Positions 1-6,767 of a DNA stretch of 7,658 nucleotides are shown here, piece after piece. The first letter of the stretch is position 1. Every line of letters begins with the position of its first letter. The notes below the pieces were generated by a model. It was not told the DNA's origin. It did no database searches and saw only the letters and a program-made list of their open reading frames with translations. This stretch comes from Alphaproteobacteria bacterium (GTDB lineage Bacteria > Pseudomonadota > Alphaproteobacteria > Rhodobacterales > Rhodobacteraceae): NCBI GenBank assembly GCA_030830465.1, contig JAURMY010000131.1, forward strand, positions 1 through 7,658, written 5' to 3'. Both the position numbers and the translations under genes were made by a program.

Positions 1-1274
1 CCGCACATGCCGTAATTGCCTGCCCCGAAGGACGCGCCGCAATAGATGGTGAACTGCGGCACGGTGGCGTTGGTGACGGCCTGGATCATCTTTGAGCCGT
101 GCTTGATGATACCGCCCTCCTCATAGATCCGGCCCACCATGAACCCGGTGGTGTTGTTCAGATACAAAAGCGGGGTTCCCGCCTGACAACAGGCCTGAAT
201 GAAATGGGTGGCTTTGGTGGCACCGGCGGGGTCAATCGGGCCGTTATTGGTGATAATGCCGATGGGCCAGCCGTGAATTTTCGCCGTGCCGCAAACCGTT
301 GCCCCGCCATATCTGACGCCAAACTCCACAAAATCGGACCCGTCGACCAACCGCGCGATCACCTCGCGCATGTCAACCGGCTTGCCATGATCCATGGGCA
401 TGATTCCCAGCAGATCCTCTGTGTCATAGGCGGGCGGGTCAAACGGGCGCGCCTCGGCCCTGTCGTCCCAGTCGATATTCGCCATCACGTCGCGGGCAAT
501 GCCGATGGCATGGGCGTCATCCTCGGCCAGAAAATCGCCAAGGCCGGAAATGGCGGTGTGCATCTCGGCCCCGCCCAGTTCTTCTTCGGTGGCAATTTCG
601 CCCGTTGCGGCCTTCAACAAGGGCGGCCCGGCCAGAAACGCCCGCGTGCGCCCTCGCACCATGATGATGTAATCCGACAGCCCGGTCTGATAGGCCCCCC
701 CGGCGGTCGAACTGCCGTGGGTGATGGTGACAACCGGCAGACCCGCCGCTGAAAACCGCGCCAGATTGCGAAACAGGCTGCCGCCGCGAATGAAATCCTC
801 GACCCGGTAGGCCATCAGATTGGCACCCGCACTTTCCACCAGTTGCACATAAGGCAGCTTGTTTTCCAGCGCGATTTCCTGAACCCGCAACTGCTTGTCG
901 ATCCCCATCGGCTGTAACGAGCCGGCGGCGATCCCGGAATCCGAGGCGCTGATCATACAGCGGATGCCCGACACATAGCCGATTCCCGCGGTCACCCCGC
1001 CGCCGGGCACGGATTTTTCCAGATCGGGATGATCCAGACCATAACCGGCTAGGGCCGAAAGTTCGATGAACGCTGTCCCCGGATCCAAAAGCAGCGCAAC
1101 GCGGTCACGCGGCACCAACTGGCCCCGGCTTTCGAACCGGTCGCGGGCGCCGTCCGAGGCCAGCCGGGTGCGGCCGGAAATCACTGTCATCTCCGCCAAA
1201 AGCGCCAGCATTGCATCCCGGTTGGCGGCAAAACTGTCGGATTGCGGGGAAATTGACGTTGTGATTTTGGCCAT
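1..1274 (-). CDS. Acyl-CoA carboxylase carboxyltransferase (beta) subunit, 3'-truncated by window
   Basis: My reading of the minus strand from the ATG at 1274 gives 424 complete codons, open to the window edge; the family is usually about 510-540 aa, so roughly a fifth is missing. It belongs to the carboxyltransferase family (PF01039), which moves CO2 from carboxybiotin to an acyl-CoA. Visible blocks are a crotonase-like N-half with SAGANL at about 148-153, STAGGAY at 189-195 and GPPLLKAATGE at 216-226, and a C-half with TGFMVGR at 376-382 and GASFGAGNYGMC at 413-424. The last two are typical of methylcrotonyl-CoA and geranyl-CoA carboxylase beta subunits, so a branched acyl-CoA is a likely substrate, but I cannot fix it. 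The biotin-carrying alpha subunit is not in the window and may lie downstream to the left. GGAA lies about 6 nt before the chosen ATG. The ORF on the plus strand at 99-752 is its shadow. Confidence 0.93.
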   Translation of the reverse strand, partial: MAKITTSISPQSDSFAANRDAMLALLAEMTVISGRTRLASDGARDRFESRGQLVPRDRVALLLDPGTAFIELSALAGYGLDHPDLEKSVPGGGVTAGIGYVSGIRCMISASDSGIAAGSLQPMGIDKQLRVQEIALENKLPYVQLVESAGANLMAYRVEDFIRGGSLFRNLARFSAAGLPVVTITHGSSTAGGAYQTGLSDYIIMVRGRTRAFLAGPPLLKAATGEIATEEELGGAEMHTAISGLGDFLAEDDAHAIGIARDVMANIDWDDRAEARPFDPPAYDTEDLLGIMPMDHGKPVDMREVIARLVDGSDFVEFGVRYGGATVCGTAKIHGWPIGIITNNGPIDPAGATKATHFIQACCQAGTPLLYLNNTTGFMVGRIYEEGGIIKHGSKMIQAVTNATVPQFTIYCGASFGAGNYGMC

Positions 1275-1300
1275 GCTGGTTCCGGTTTCCACCTGCGAAA

Positions 1301-1320
1301 GCCGGAGGATACAGTCCGGC
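1301..1320 (-). promoter_or_regulatory. Inverted repeat in the leader of the carboxylase gene
   Basis: GCCGGA (1301-1306) and TCCGGC (1315-1320) form a perfect 6-bp inverted repeat with an 8-nt centre. It lies 27 bp before the carboxylase ATG and beside the predicted transcription start. It could be an operator or a leader hairpin. No regulator for it is visible in the window. Confidence 0.35.
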
Positions 1321-1321
1321 A

Positions 1322-1350
1322 TTTAGATTTTTCACCCGACTCTGACACAA
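1322..1350 (-). promoter_or_regulatory. Possible sigma70 promoter for the carboxylase gene
   Basis: On the minus strand, TTGTGT (1350-1345) and TCTAAA (1327-1322) are spaced by 17 bp and match the -35 and -10 consensus at 3 and 4 of 6 positions. They lie in the AT-rich part of the 121-bp gap after the GMC oxidoreductase gene, so the carboxylase may be transcribed separately. The match is modest. Confidence 0.3.
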
Positions 1351-1360
1351 AAAACCACAA

Positions 1361-1380
1361 GACTGAAAGCAAAAACAGTC
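1361..1380 (-). terminator. Weak terminator-like hairpin after the GMC oxidoreductase gene
   Basis: GACTG (1361-1365) and CAGTC (1376-1380) pair across a 10-nt loop. On the minus strand the stem is followed, after a few bases, by a run of six T. The stem is only 5 bp and A/T-loaded, so termination may be weak and read-through into the carboxylase gene is possible. Confidence 0.25.
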
Positions 1381-1395
1381 GGTTTGAAGGCCGAT

Positions 1396-3093
1396 TTAAG
1401 ATTGCCCGCTTTGGCGCAGCTTTTCATCAGTCGGTGTGGTGCCTGACCCGGAGGCGTCCGCCTGAAAATGGAACCGGACGGTTTCGGGCGTCCGCTGCGG
1501 CCTGCCCAAAATATGATCCGCCGCCCGAGCGGCGATCATCTGCACCGGCGCATTGAGATTGGCACTGATCACCTGCGGCATGACCGAGGCATCCACCACC
1601 CGCAACCCGTCCACCCCGTGGACCCGACAACTGCCGTCCACCACGCCTTCGGCATCCGCGCCCATCCGGCACGTGCCGCAGGGATGGTAGTCCGTCCCCA
1701 CAGACTGGCGCAAAAAGCCCAGAATATCGGCGTCGGTCTGAACCGCGTCGCCGGGCAGCAATTCGGCCCCGCGAAAAGGATCAAACGCTTGTTGCCGGAA
1801 CAGATCGCGGGCCAGCTTGATACCCTCAATCAGTTCCCGCCGGTCATGCTCGGTTTGCAAATAGTTGAACCGCATGGCCGGGCTGGCAAACGGGTCCGCC
1901 GATTTCAAAGTGACCTGACCGCGACTGGTCGGGCGCAGCTGATCCACATGCATGGAAAACGCCTGTTCCAGCCGGATACCGCGCGCGTTCTCGGTATATC
2001 CGACCGGCGCGAAGTGATATTGCAGGTTGGGATAAGCCACATCGCGATTGCCGCGCACCAGACCGCCCGCTTCCCAGATATTTGACGCCGCCGCCCCGGT
2101 TCTGCGCAACAGCCATTCAAGCCCCGCCGCCGCCTTGCGGTGCGGCCGGTTCAGCCAATCCAGCGTCACCGGTTGCTTGCAGGCCACCTGCATTACAATG
2201 GTTGCGTGATCCTGAAGGTTCTGTCCGACACCGGGCAGATCGTGAAGCACCTTGATCCCATGGCTTCGCAAATGGTCCGCCGGTCCGATGCCTGACAGCA
2301 TCAACACCTGCGGCGAATTGATCGCCCCACCGGCAAGGATCACTTCGCGATTCGCCCGGACGCTGTGCCATTTGCCCCGGTGACGGTATTCCACCCCGGT
2401 CGCGCGTCCCTGCGCAACCAGCAAGCGACGCACCAGCGCCCCGGTGACAAGGGTCAGGTTTGGCCGCGTCAACGCGGGCCGCAAATAGGCCGTCGCCGCA
2501 CTGCACCGCTGACCGTTTCCCTTAGTCGCGTCAAACCTCGAAAGGCCCTCGGGGCGATATCCGTTCAGATCCTCCGAAACCCCCTGCCCCGAGGTTTCGC
2601 CCGCCGCCAGAAAAGCGTCAAACAACGGGTTCTTCATCGCCCCTTTGGTCACCGACAAAAGGCCTGAACCGCCGCGCCAGTCGTCACCACCCCTGTCGCT
2701 GGTCTCTGCCGCTTTGAAATAGGGCAGACAGTCGGCATAACGCCAGTCCGGCAAGTCAAAGTCCAAAGCCCAGCGGTCATAGTCCAGCGGATGGCCGCGC
2801 ATATAGACCATCGCGTTGATCGAAGAGGACCCGCCGACAACCCGGCCGCGCGGCGTGAAAATGCGGCGGCCGTTCAGGTGCGGCTCGGGTTCGGATTGGT
2901 AGTTCCAGTTCAGACCGGGATTGCGATAAACGCTGGCAACCCGTGCCGGAACACGGATCGACAGGTTGCGGTCCATCGGACCGGCTTCCAACAACAGAAC
3001 GGTCAAGGAGGGATCAGCGCTCAGCTTGTTGGCCAGAACACAGCCCGCAGACCCGGCGCCGCAAATGATGAAATCGTAATCGTTGGTTGACAT
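1396..3093 (-). CDS. GMC-family FAD-dependent alcohol/choline dehydrogenase-like oxidoreductase
   Basis: This 565-aa protein is full length for the glucose-methanol-choline family (PF00732 plus PF05199), which oxidises primary alcohols to aldehydes using FAD. The N-terminal FAD site is clear: GAGSAG at 12-17 and the ribose-binding E36 in LLLEAG. The first family signature is at 87-101 (GGSSSINAMVYMRGH) and the second at about 256-270 (GAINSPQVLMLSGIG). The active-site pair appears as H470 in YHPCGTCRMG and N514 in ANLNAP. No signal peptide is seen, so it is probably cytoplasmic. A polar tail of about 30 residues after position 534 lies beyond the usual domain end. The start has AAGGG five bases upstream. 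It follows the sulfotransferase-like gene by 27 bp, suggesting one transcript. Similarity to BetA is generic; no betaine aldehyde dehydrogenase, BetI or choline transporter gene is nearby, so I do not assign choline as substrate. Confidence 0.95.
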   Translation of the reverse strand: MSTNDYDFIICGAGSAGCVLANKLSADPSLTVLLLEAGPMDRNLSIRVPARVASVYRNPGLNWNYQSEPEPHLNGRRIFTPRGRVVGGSSSINAMVYMRGHPLDYDRWALDFDLPDWRYADCLPYFKAAETSDRGGDDWRGGSGLLSVTKGAMKNPLFDAFLAAGETSGQGVSEDLNGYRPEGLSRFDATKGNGQRCSAATAYLRPALTRPNLTLVTGALVRRLLVAQGRATGVEYRHRGKWHSVRANREVILAGGAINSPQVLMLSGIGPADHLRSHGIKVLHDLPGVGQNLQDHATIVMQVACKQPVTLDWLNRPHRKAAAGLEWLLRRTGAAASNIWEAGGLVRGNRDVAYPNLQYHFAPVGYTENARGIRLEQAFSMHVDQLRPTSRGQVTLKSADPFASPAMRFNYLQTEHDRRELIEGIKLARDLFRQQAFDPFRGAELLPGDAVQTDADILGFLRQSVGTDYHPCGTCRMGADAEGVVDGSCRVHGVDGLRVVDASVMPQVISANLNAPVQMIAARAADHILGRPQRTPETVRFHFQADASGSGTTPTDEKLRQSGQS

Positions 3094-3120
3094 GCCGACC
3101 CTTCGCCCGCCTTACCCGCC

Positions 3121-3963
3121 CTAGCGGCTGCGCCCCAGCATCATCGTGGCGCTGGTGCGTTTCAGGTTGCGCCAGAAAGCCCGCCCGGACAGCTGTAAAA
3201 TCGTGCGCGTGTTCAGGATCATCGGTGTATTGGACCGCTCAACCGGGCCGGACACGTCATGGCCCTCGGGCGTGCCCAGATCGGCATAGTCATGCTCAAA
3301 CTCCGGTTCGCGCAAAAAGTCGTAGACCACGTTCATGACATCTTCGGGATCATCGGCAAGGCGGTCATAGTCGATCACCAGAATCCGTTCGGCATGGCGG
3401 CTGGACAAGGCGGCGCGCAGCGCGGCAATCTGACTGCCGACTTCGCCGTCCTCATCCATCAGATCGGCAATTGCGGCGGCCTGGCTTTCGTCGTCTTCCC
3501 CGCCTTCACGGTGCAATTCATAAGCGTTGGCAATGGCCGCCGGATTGCGCACACAGATCAAGAACCGGCTAAGCGGATAAAGCCGCACCAGAAGATCGAT
3601 ATAGGGCAACCAGTCGGGATTATGTTCAAACAACACCGAATGCAGGTGCCGCCCGCTGTGCACGGCCCCGATGGCCGAACGCCACAGGGCGATTTTCTGC
3701 GCGTCATCCAGCAGGTCGCTTTTCTCGCCACCATCCGCGAACCGGGTCACCAGATCGGCAAAAACCGGTTGCGCGGCACTGTCTGAAACCGCCGAGAATC
3801 GCGGATTCTGGTTCAACAGCGCCGCCAGCACCTTTTCGCCCGACCGGGGCAAACCACAGATGAAATGGAACCGCTGGACGCTGATCAACGAGGTGCTTGC
3901 GGGCGTGTTTTGGGGGTTCATGTGCTGATCTGGTTCCCGAAAGTCCAACCGTGGGGCCATCAT
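3121..3963 (-). CDS. Sulfotransferase-like protein with altered PAPS-binding motifs
   Basis: The protein is 280 aa from the ATG at 3963, a usual length for bacterial PAPS-dependent sulfotransferases. The 5'-phosphosulfate loop is recognisable as FICGLPRSGEK (34-44), followed by LAALLNQNPRFS. The 3'-phosphate region is FLICVRNPAAIANAYE (134-149), with R139 present. The C-terminus carries the SGRAFWRN block often seen at the end of this family. Two positions are odd: the Ser/Thr pair normally after PRSG is Glu43-Lys44, and the Ser expected eight residues after R139 is Ala147. Activity with PAPS is therefore uncertain and the acceptor is unknown. Start choice is open. ATG 3963 has AAGG eight bases upstream, TTG 3987 has AGGGG about six bases upstream (288 aa), and ATG 3921 (266 aa) has no clear site. 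The gene leads into the GMC oxidoreductase gene and is divergent from the Hint gene. Confidence 0.8.
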   Translation of the reverse strand: MMAPRLDFREPDQHMNPQNTPASTSLISVQRFHFICGLPRSGEKVLAALLNQNPRFSAVSDSAAQPVFADLVTRFADGGEKSDLLDDAQKIALWRSAIGAVHSGRHLHSVLFEHNPDWLPYIDLLVRLYPLSRFLICVRNPAAIANAYELHREGGEDDESQAAAIADLMDEDGEVGSQIAALRAALSSRHAERILVIDYDRLADDPEDVMNVVYDFLREPEFEHDYADLGTPEGHDVSGPVERSNTPMILNTRTILQLSGRAFWRNLKRTSATMMLGRSR

Positions 3964-3966
3964 GCA

Positions 3967-3987
3967 CAAAACCTTGGTTTTGCGCAA
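3967..3987. promoter_or_regulatory. Inverted repeat plus TTGCGCAA palindrome at the sulfotransferase gene start
   Basis: CAAAACC (3967-3973) and GGTTTTG (3976-3982) form a 7-bp inverted repeat with a 2-nt centre. On the minus-strand mRNA it would bury the AAGG in front of ATG 3963. Overlapping it at 3980-3987 is an exact TTGCGCAA, the same octamer found twice between lrp and trxB. Either element could be an operator, or the repeat could act as a start-site hairpin. Confidence 0.4.
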
Positions 3988-4076
3988 TACAATCCCCTTT
4001 TTGCAGCCTTTCGGGGTTAACGGAAATGAAACAGTTTCCTGTCAGTCTGCCCATTGTCACCAAAACGTGCAATATG

Positions 4077-4101
4077 ACCCTATCCAATTGACTTATAGGG
4101 T
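4077..4101. promoter_or_regulatory. Candidate operator: 7-bp inverted repeat spanning the -35 box of the Hint gene
   Basis: ACCCTAT (4077-4083) and ATAGGGT (4095-4101) form a perfect inverted repeat with an 11-nt centre that contains the TTGACT -35 box. A dimeric regulator bound here would cover the promoter. A run of T (4101-4106) follows the right arm, so the element also resembles an intrinsic terminator on the plus strand, but no plus-strand gene ends upstream of it. Confidence 0.5.
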
Positions 4102-4117
4102 TTTTTCACGCTATATT
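4088..4117 (+). promoter_or_regulatory. Sigma70-type promoter of the Hint-domain gene
   Basis: TTGACT (4088-4093) and TATATT (4112-4117) each match consensus at 5 of 6 positions and are separated by 18 bp in a locally AT-rich stretch. Transcription would start near 4124, giving a leader of about 93 nt. This is the best promoter match I found in the window. Confidence 0.6.
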
Positions 4118-4123
4118 GTTGAC

Positions 4124-4216
4124 ATCAGAAGGGCCGCATGGGCGGCTTATCCGTGTTCATCTACATTATGGTGGGTAGATGTGGGCGTGCACTCAGGACC
4201 GAAAAGGACTGAACGC
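4124..4216 (+). promoter_or_regulatory. Structured 5' leader of the Hint-domain gene
   Basis: The predicted leader has two simple hairpins. GCCGC (4133-4137) pairs with GCGGC (4142-4146) around a 4-nt loop, and CATCTAC (4158-4164) pairs with GTAGATG (4175-4181) around a 10-nt loop. A clear ribosome binding site, AAAGGA (4203-4208), sits 8 bases before the ATG and outside both stems. I do not recognise a known riboswitch family; the structure may stabilise the mRNA or bind a regulator. Confidence 0.35.
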
Positions 4217-5074
4217 ATGACTTATACTACTGGCAACGTCTTCGGGCGTGGCAATTCTGCTGGCATACCCTCGTCGAAAGGCGAAGCGCCGCAGGACAAA
4301 TCGGCGTCCCTGAAGGCCGCACATCTGCGCCGCCTCAACAATCCGATGGCACCGGTCAATCTGCGGCCTGACTCCGTCACGCAGGGCATCAAGCGCCGGT
4401 ACGAGATTTCCGTCTTGCTGGACGACGGGCGCATTGTCGAACAGGAACACGTCGCCCCGGCTGAGTTTTTTCTTGAGGATATCTGCGCCTGTTTCGGGCG
4501 CGGCACCCTGATCGCCACGCCCATGGGTCAAACCTCGATCGAGGATCTGACCCCCGGCGACAAGGTGAAAACCCGCGACAACGGCGAAATGACCCTGCGC
4601 TGGAAAAGCGCGTGCCAGTTCGGCGGGCCGAACATGCAGGGCGAGGCCGATTCGTTGCCGATTCGCATCAAGGCTGACGCTTTGGGCGACCTGCGTCCGG
4701 CCCAGGACCTGATCGTTTCGCCGCGTTTCCGCGTGTTGTCCAACCACCCAAGCTGTCAGGCCCTGTTCGGCTCGCCCGAGGCATTGGCCCCGGCGATTGA
4801 TCTGCTGGACGGCGACACCATTCTGCAGGTGCGCCCGCCCGAGGCCCTGACCTTTTACAACCTGATGTTTGACAGCCACCAGATCATTCAGGCCAACGGT
4901 CTGGATACCGAAAGCTATCATCCGGGCAATTTCGGGGTGTCGGTGATGACGCTGGAAATGCAGCATCACCTGCGCCTGATGTTTCCGCATCTGGACGGCG
5001 ATCTGGGCCGCTTTGGCCGGACCGTCCGCCCGATCCTGAAGGGTTTCGAAGCCGAGGTTTTGCGCGTCGGCTAA
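4217..5074 (+). CDS. Stand-alone Hint (Hedgehog/intein, Hint_2-type) domain protein
   Basis: The start at ATG 4217 is fixed by AAAGGA eight bases upstream and gives 285 aa; the frame stays open upstream to 3962 but crosses the promoter. The Hint core begins at C92 (CFGRGTLIATPMG), followed by IEDLTPGDKVKTRDNGEMTLRW at 108-129, the usual N-terminal block of this family in Rhodobacteraceae. The second block is LIVSPRFRVL (165-174), then FYNLMFDSHQII (213-224) and TESYHPG (231-237). Hint domains use the N-terminal Cys for an N-S acyl shift in self-cleavage. Where I expect the block-B His (SPQHRVL-type), this protein has F171, while H221 is kept, so autoprocessing may be impaired. The first 90 residues and the tail after 237 match nothing I know. 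No signal peptide or Ca-binding repeats are present. The lrp gene converges from the right, 37 bp away. Confidence 0.85.
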   Translation: MTYTTGNVFGRGNSAGIPSSKGEAPQDKSASLKAAHLRRLNNPMAPVNLRPDSVTQGIKRRYEISVLLDDGRIVEQEHVAPAEFFLEDICACFGRGTLIATPMGQTSIEDLTPGDKVKTRDNGEMTLRWKSACQFGGPNMQGEADSLPIRIKADALGDLRPAQDLIVSPRFRVLSNHPSCQALFGSPEALAPAIDLLDGDTILQVRPPEALTFYNLMFDSHQIIQANGLDTESYHPGNFGVSVMTLEMQHHLRLMFPHLDGDLGRFGRTVRPILKGFEAEVLRVG

Positions 5075-5110
5075 AAGACCCGCCTTTACGGTGTTCCGCT
5101 CCGGGCGGTC
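5073..5110 (-). terminator. Putative intrinsic terminator of the lrp-type gene
   Basis: On the minus strand GACC-GCC (5110-5104) pairs with GGC-GGTC (5084-5077), with one bulged base, and is followed by TTTT (5076-5073). The 19-nt loop may itself fold. The site fills the 37-bp gap between two convergent genes and its T-run overlaps the Hint gene stop codon. On the plus strand it has no T-run. Confidence 0.4.
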
Positions 5111-5111
5111 G

Positions 5112-5612
5112 TCAATGTTCGGCGGCCGCCCGTTTTTCGATCACGTCAAACGGCACCCCGGCCGCATCTTTGGCGCAACGGATCACCAGTGATGTTTTCA
5201 CGCTGGCCACATTGGCCGCCGAAGTCAGCTTTTCGGTCAGAAATGTCTGGAATGACGACAAATCGGGCGCAACGCATTTCAGAATGAAATCTATTTCACC
5301 GTTCAGCATATGGCATTCACGCACCAGGGGCCATTCGCGGCACTGACGCTCAAAGGCGGACAGATCAACCTCGGCCTGGCTGTGCAGCCCGACCATGGCA
5401 AAGACCTGCACTTCAAACCCCAATTCGCGGGCATTTACATCGGCATGATAGCCCTTGATGTAGCCCGCCTCTTCCAGCGTGCGGACGCGGCGCAGGCAGG
5501 GCGGTGCCGAAATCCCGACTCGCTTGGCCAATTCGACATTGGTCATGCGGCCATCATCCTGCAACTCGCGCAGAATTTTTCGGTCAATCGGGTCAAGTTT
5601 GGTGGAAGACAT
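5112..5612 (-). CDS. Lrp/AsnC-family transcriptional regulator
   Basis: This 166-aa protein has the family's standard layout and length. The N-terminal winged HTH covers about 5-55, opening with LDPIDRKILRELQDDGR and a recognition region around VGISAPPCLRRVRTLEEAG (32-50). A linker YIKGYHADVN leads to the RAM effector domain at about 67-145. MLNGEIDFILK (102-112) is the usual turn at the amino-acid effector site. Such proteins form dimers to octamers and act as feast/famine regulators of amino-acid genes, often also of their own gene. The start is supported by AGGA seven bases upstream of ATG 5612. It is divergent from trxB across a 194-bp spacer carrying repeated TTGCGCAA palindromes, its probable binding sites. 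A LysE-type amino-acid exporter lies beyond trxB, so regulation of export is conceivable. The effector is unknown. Confidence 0.95.
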   Translation of the reverse strand: MSSTKLDPIDRKILRELQDDGRMTNVELAKRVGISAPPCLRRVRTLEEAGYIKGYHADVNARELGFEVQVFAMVGLHSQAEVDLSAFERQCREWPLVRECHMLNGEIDFILKCVAPDLSSFQTFLTEKLTSAANVASVKTSLVIRCAKDAAGVPFDVIEKRAAAEH

Positions 5613-5650
5613 GGTTTGATCCTGGTCAAGCTCGCGCGCAAATTACGCTG

Positions 5651-5689
5651 TGCGCAGGATTTGCGCAATATTATTTCGCTTTTGCGCAA
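5651..5689. promoter_or_regulatory. Cluster of TTGCGCAA palindromes, candidate Lrp-family operators
   Basis: Exact TTGCGCAA palindromes lie at 5661-5668 and 5682-5689, centres 21 bp apart (two helical turns). A shorter TGCGCA at 5651-5656 is centred 11 bp from the first (one turn). The sites are flanked by A/T tracts, lie on one face of the helix, and sit upstream of the Lrp-type gene. This layout fits the multi-dimer wrapping of Lrp-family proteins. Binding by this particular regulator is inferred. Confidence 0.5.
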
Positions 5690-5766
5690 CAAAATTCTCA
5701 GCGTCGAAAAAACCCGGTTAGTTTGTCACAGTTTTGACGGCCTTGCTTTTCCCCGCTGGCACCGCC

Positions 5767-6748
<982 letters not shown>

Positions 6749-6750
6749 TC

Positions 6751-6767
6751 CCGGTCGATCAGACCGG
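6751..6767. terminator. Hairpin at the trxB/lysE-type convergent junction
   Basis: CCGGTC (6751-6756) and GACCGG (6762-6767) form a perfect 6-bp GC-rich stem with a 5-nt loop, starting two bases after the trxB stop and overlapping the last codons and stop of the exporter gene. No T-run follows on either strand, so it is at best a weak bidirectional terminator or an mRNA 3'-end stabiliser. Confidence 0.4.

Noticed and set aside
99..752. Long plus-strand ORF of 217 codons
   Set aside because: It is antisense to the carboxylase gene, whose protein carries full family motifs in the minus frame; the plus product is Gly/Arg/His-rich with no recognisable domain.
1396..3093. Calling the GMC gene betA (choline dehydrogenase)
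   Set aside because: GMC signatures do not fix the substrate, and no betaine aldehyde dehydrogenase, BetI or choline transporter gene is beside it.
4077..4106. Intrinsic terminator (7-bp stem followed by six T) on the plus strand
   Set aside because: No plus-strand gene ends upstream, and the loop contains the -35 box of a good promoter, so an operator is the simpler reading.
4119..4124. Perfect TTGACA -35 box
   Set aside because: No acceptable -10 lies 15-19 bp downstream; the promoter at 4088-4117 is better and overlaps it.
3962..4216. N-terminal extension of the Hint protein to 3962
   Set aside because: The extension would cross the promoter, inverted repeat and leader; ATG 4217 has AAAGGA at ideal spacing.
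4193..4990. 265-codon minus-strand ORF opposite the Hint gene
   Set aside because: The plus frame has a good ribosome binding site, a promoter and clear Hint motifs; the antisense frame has none.
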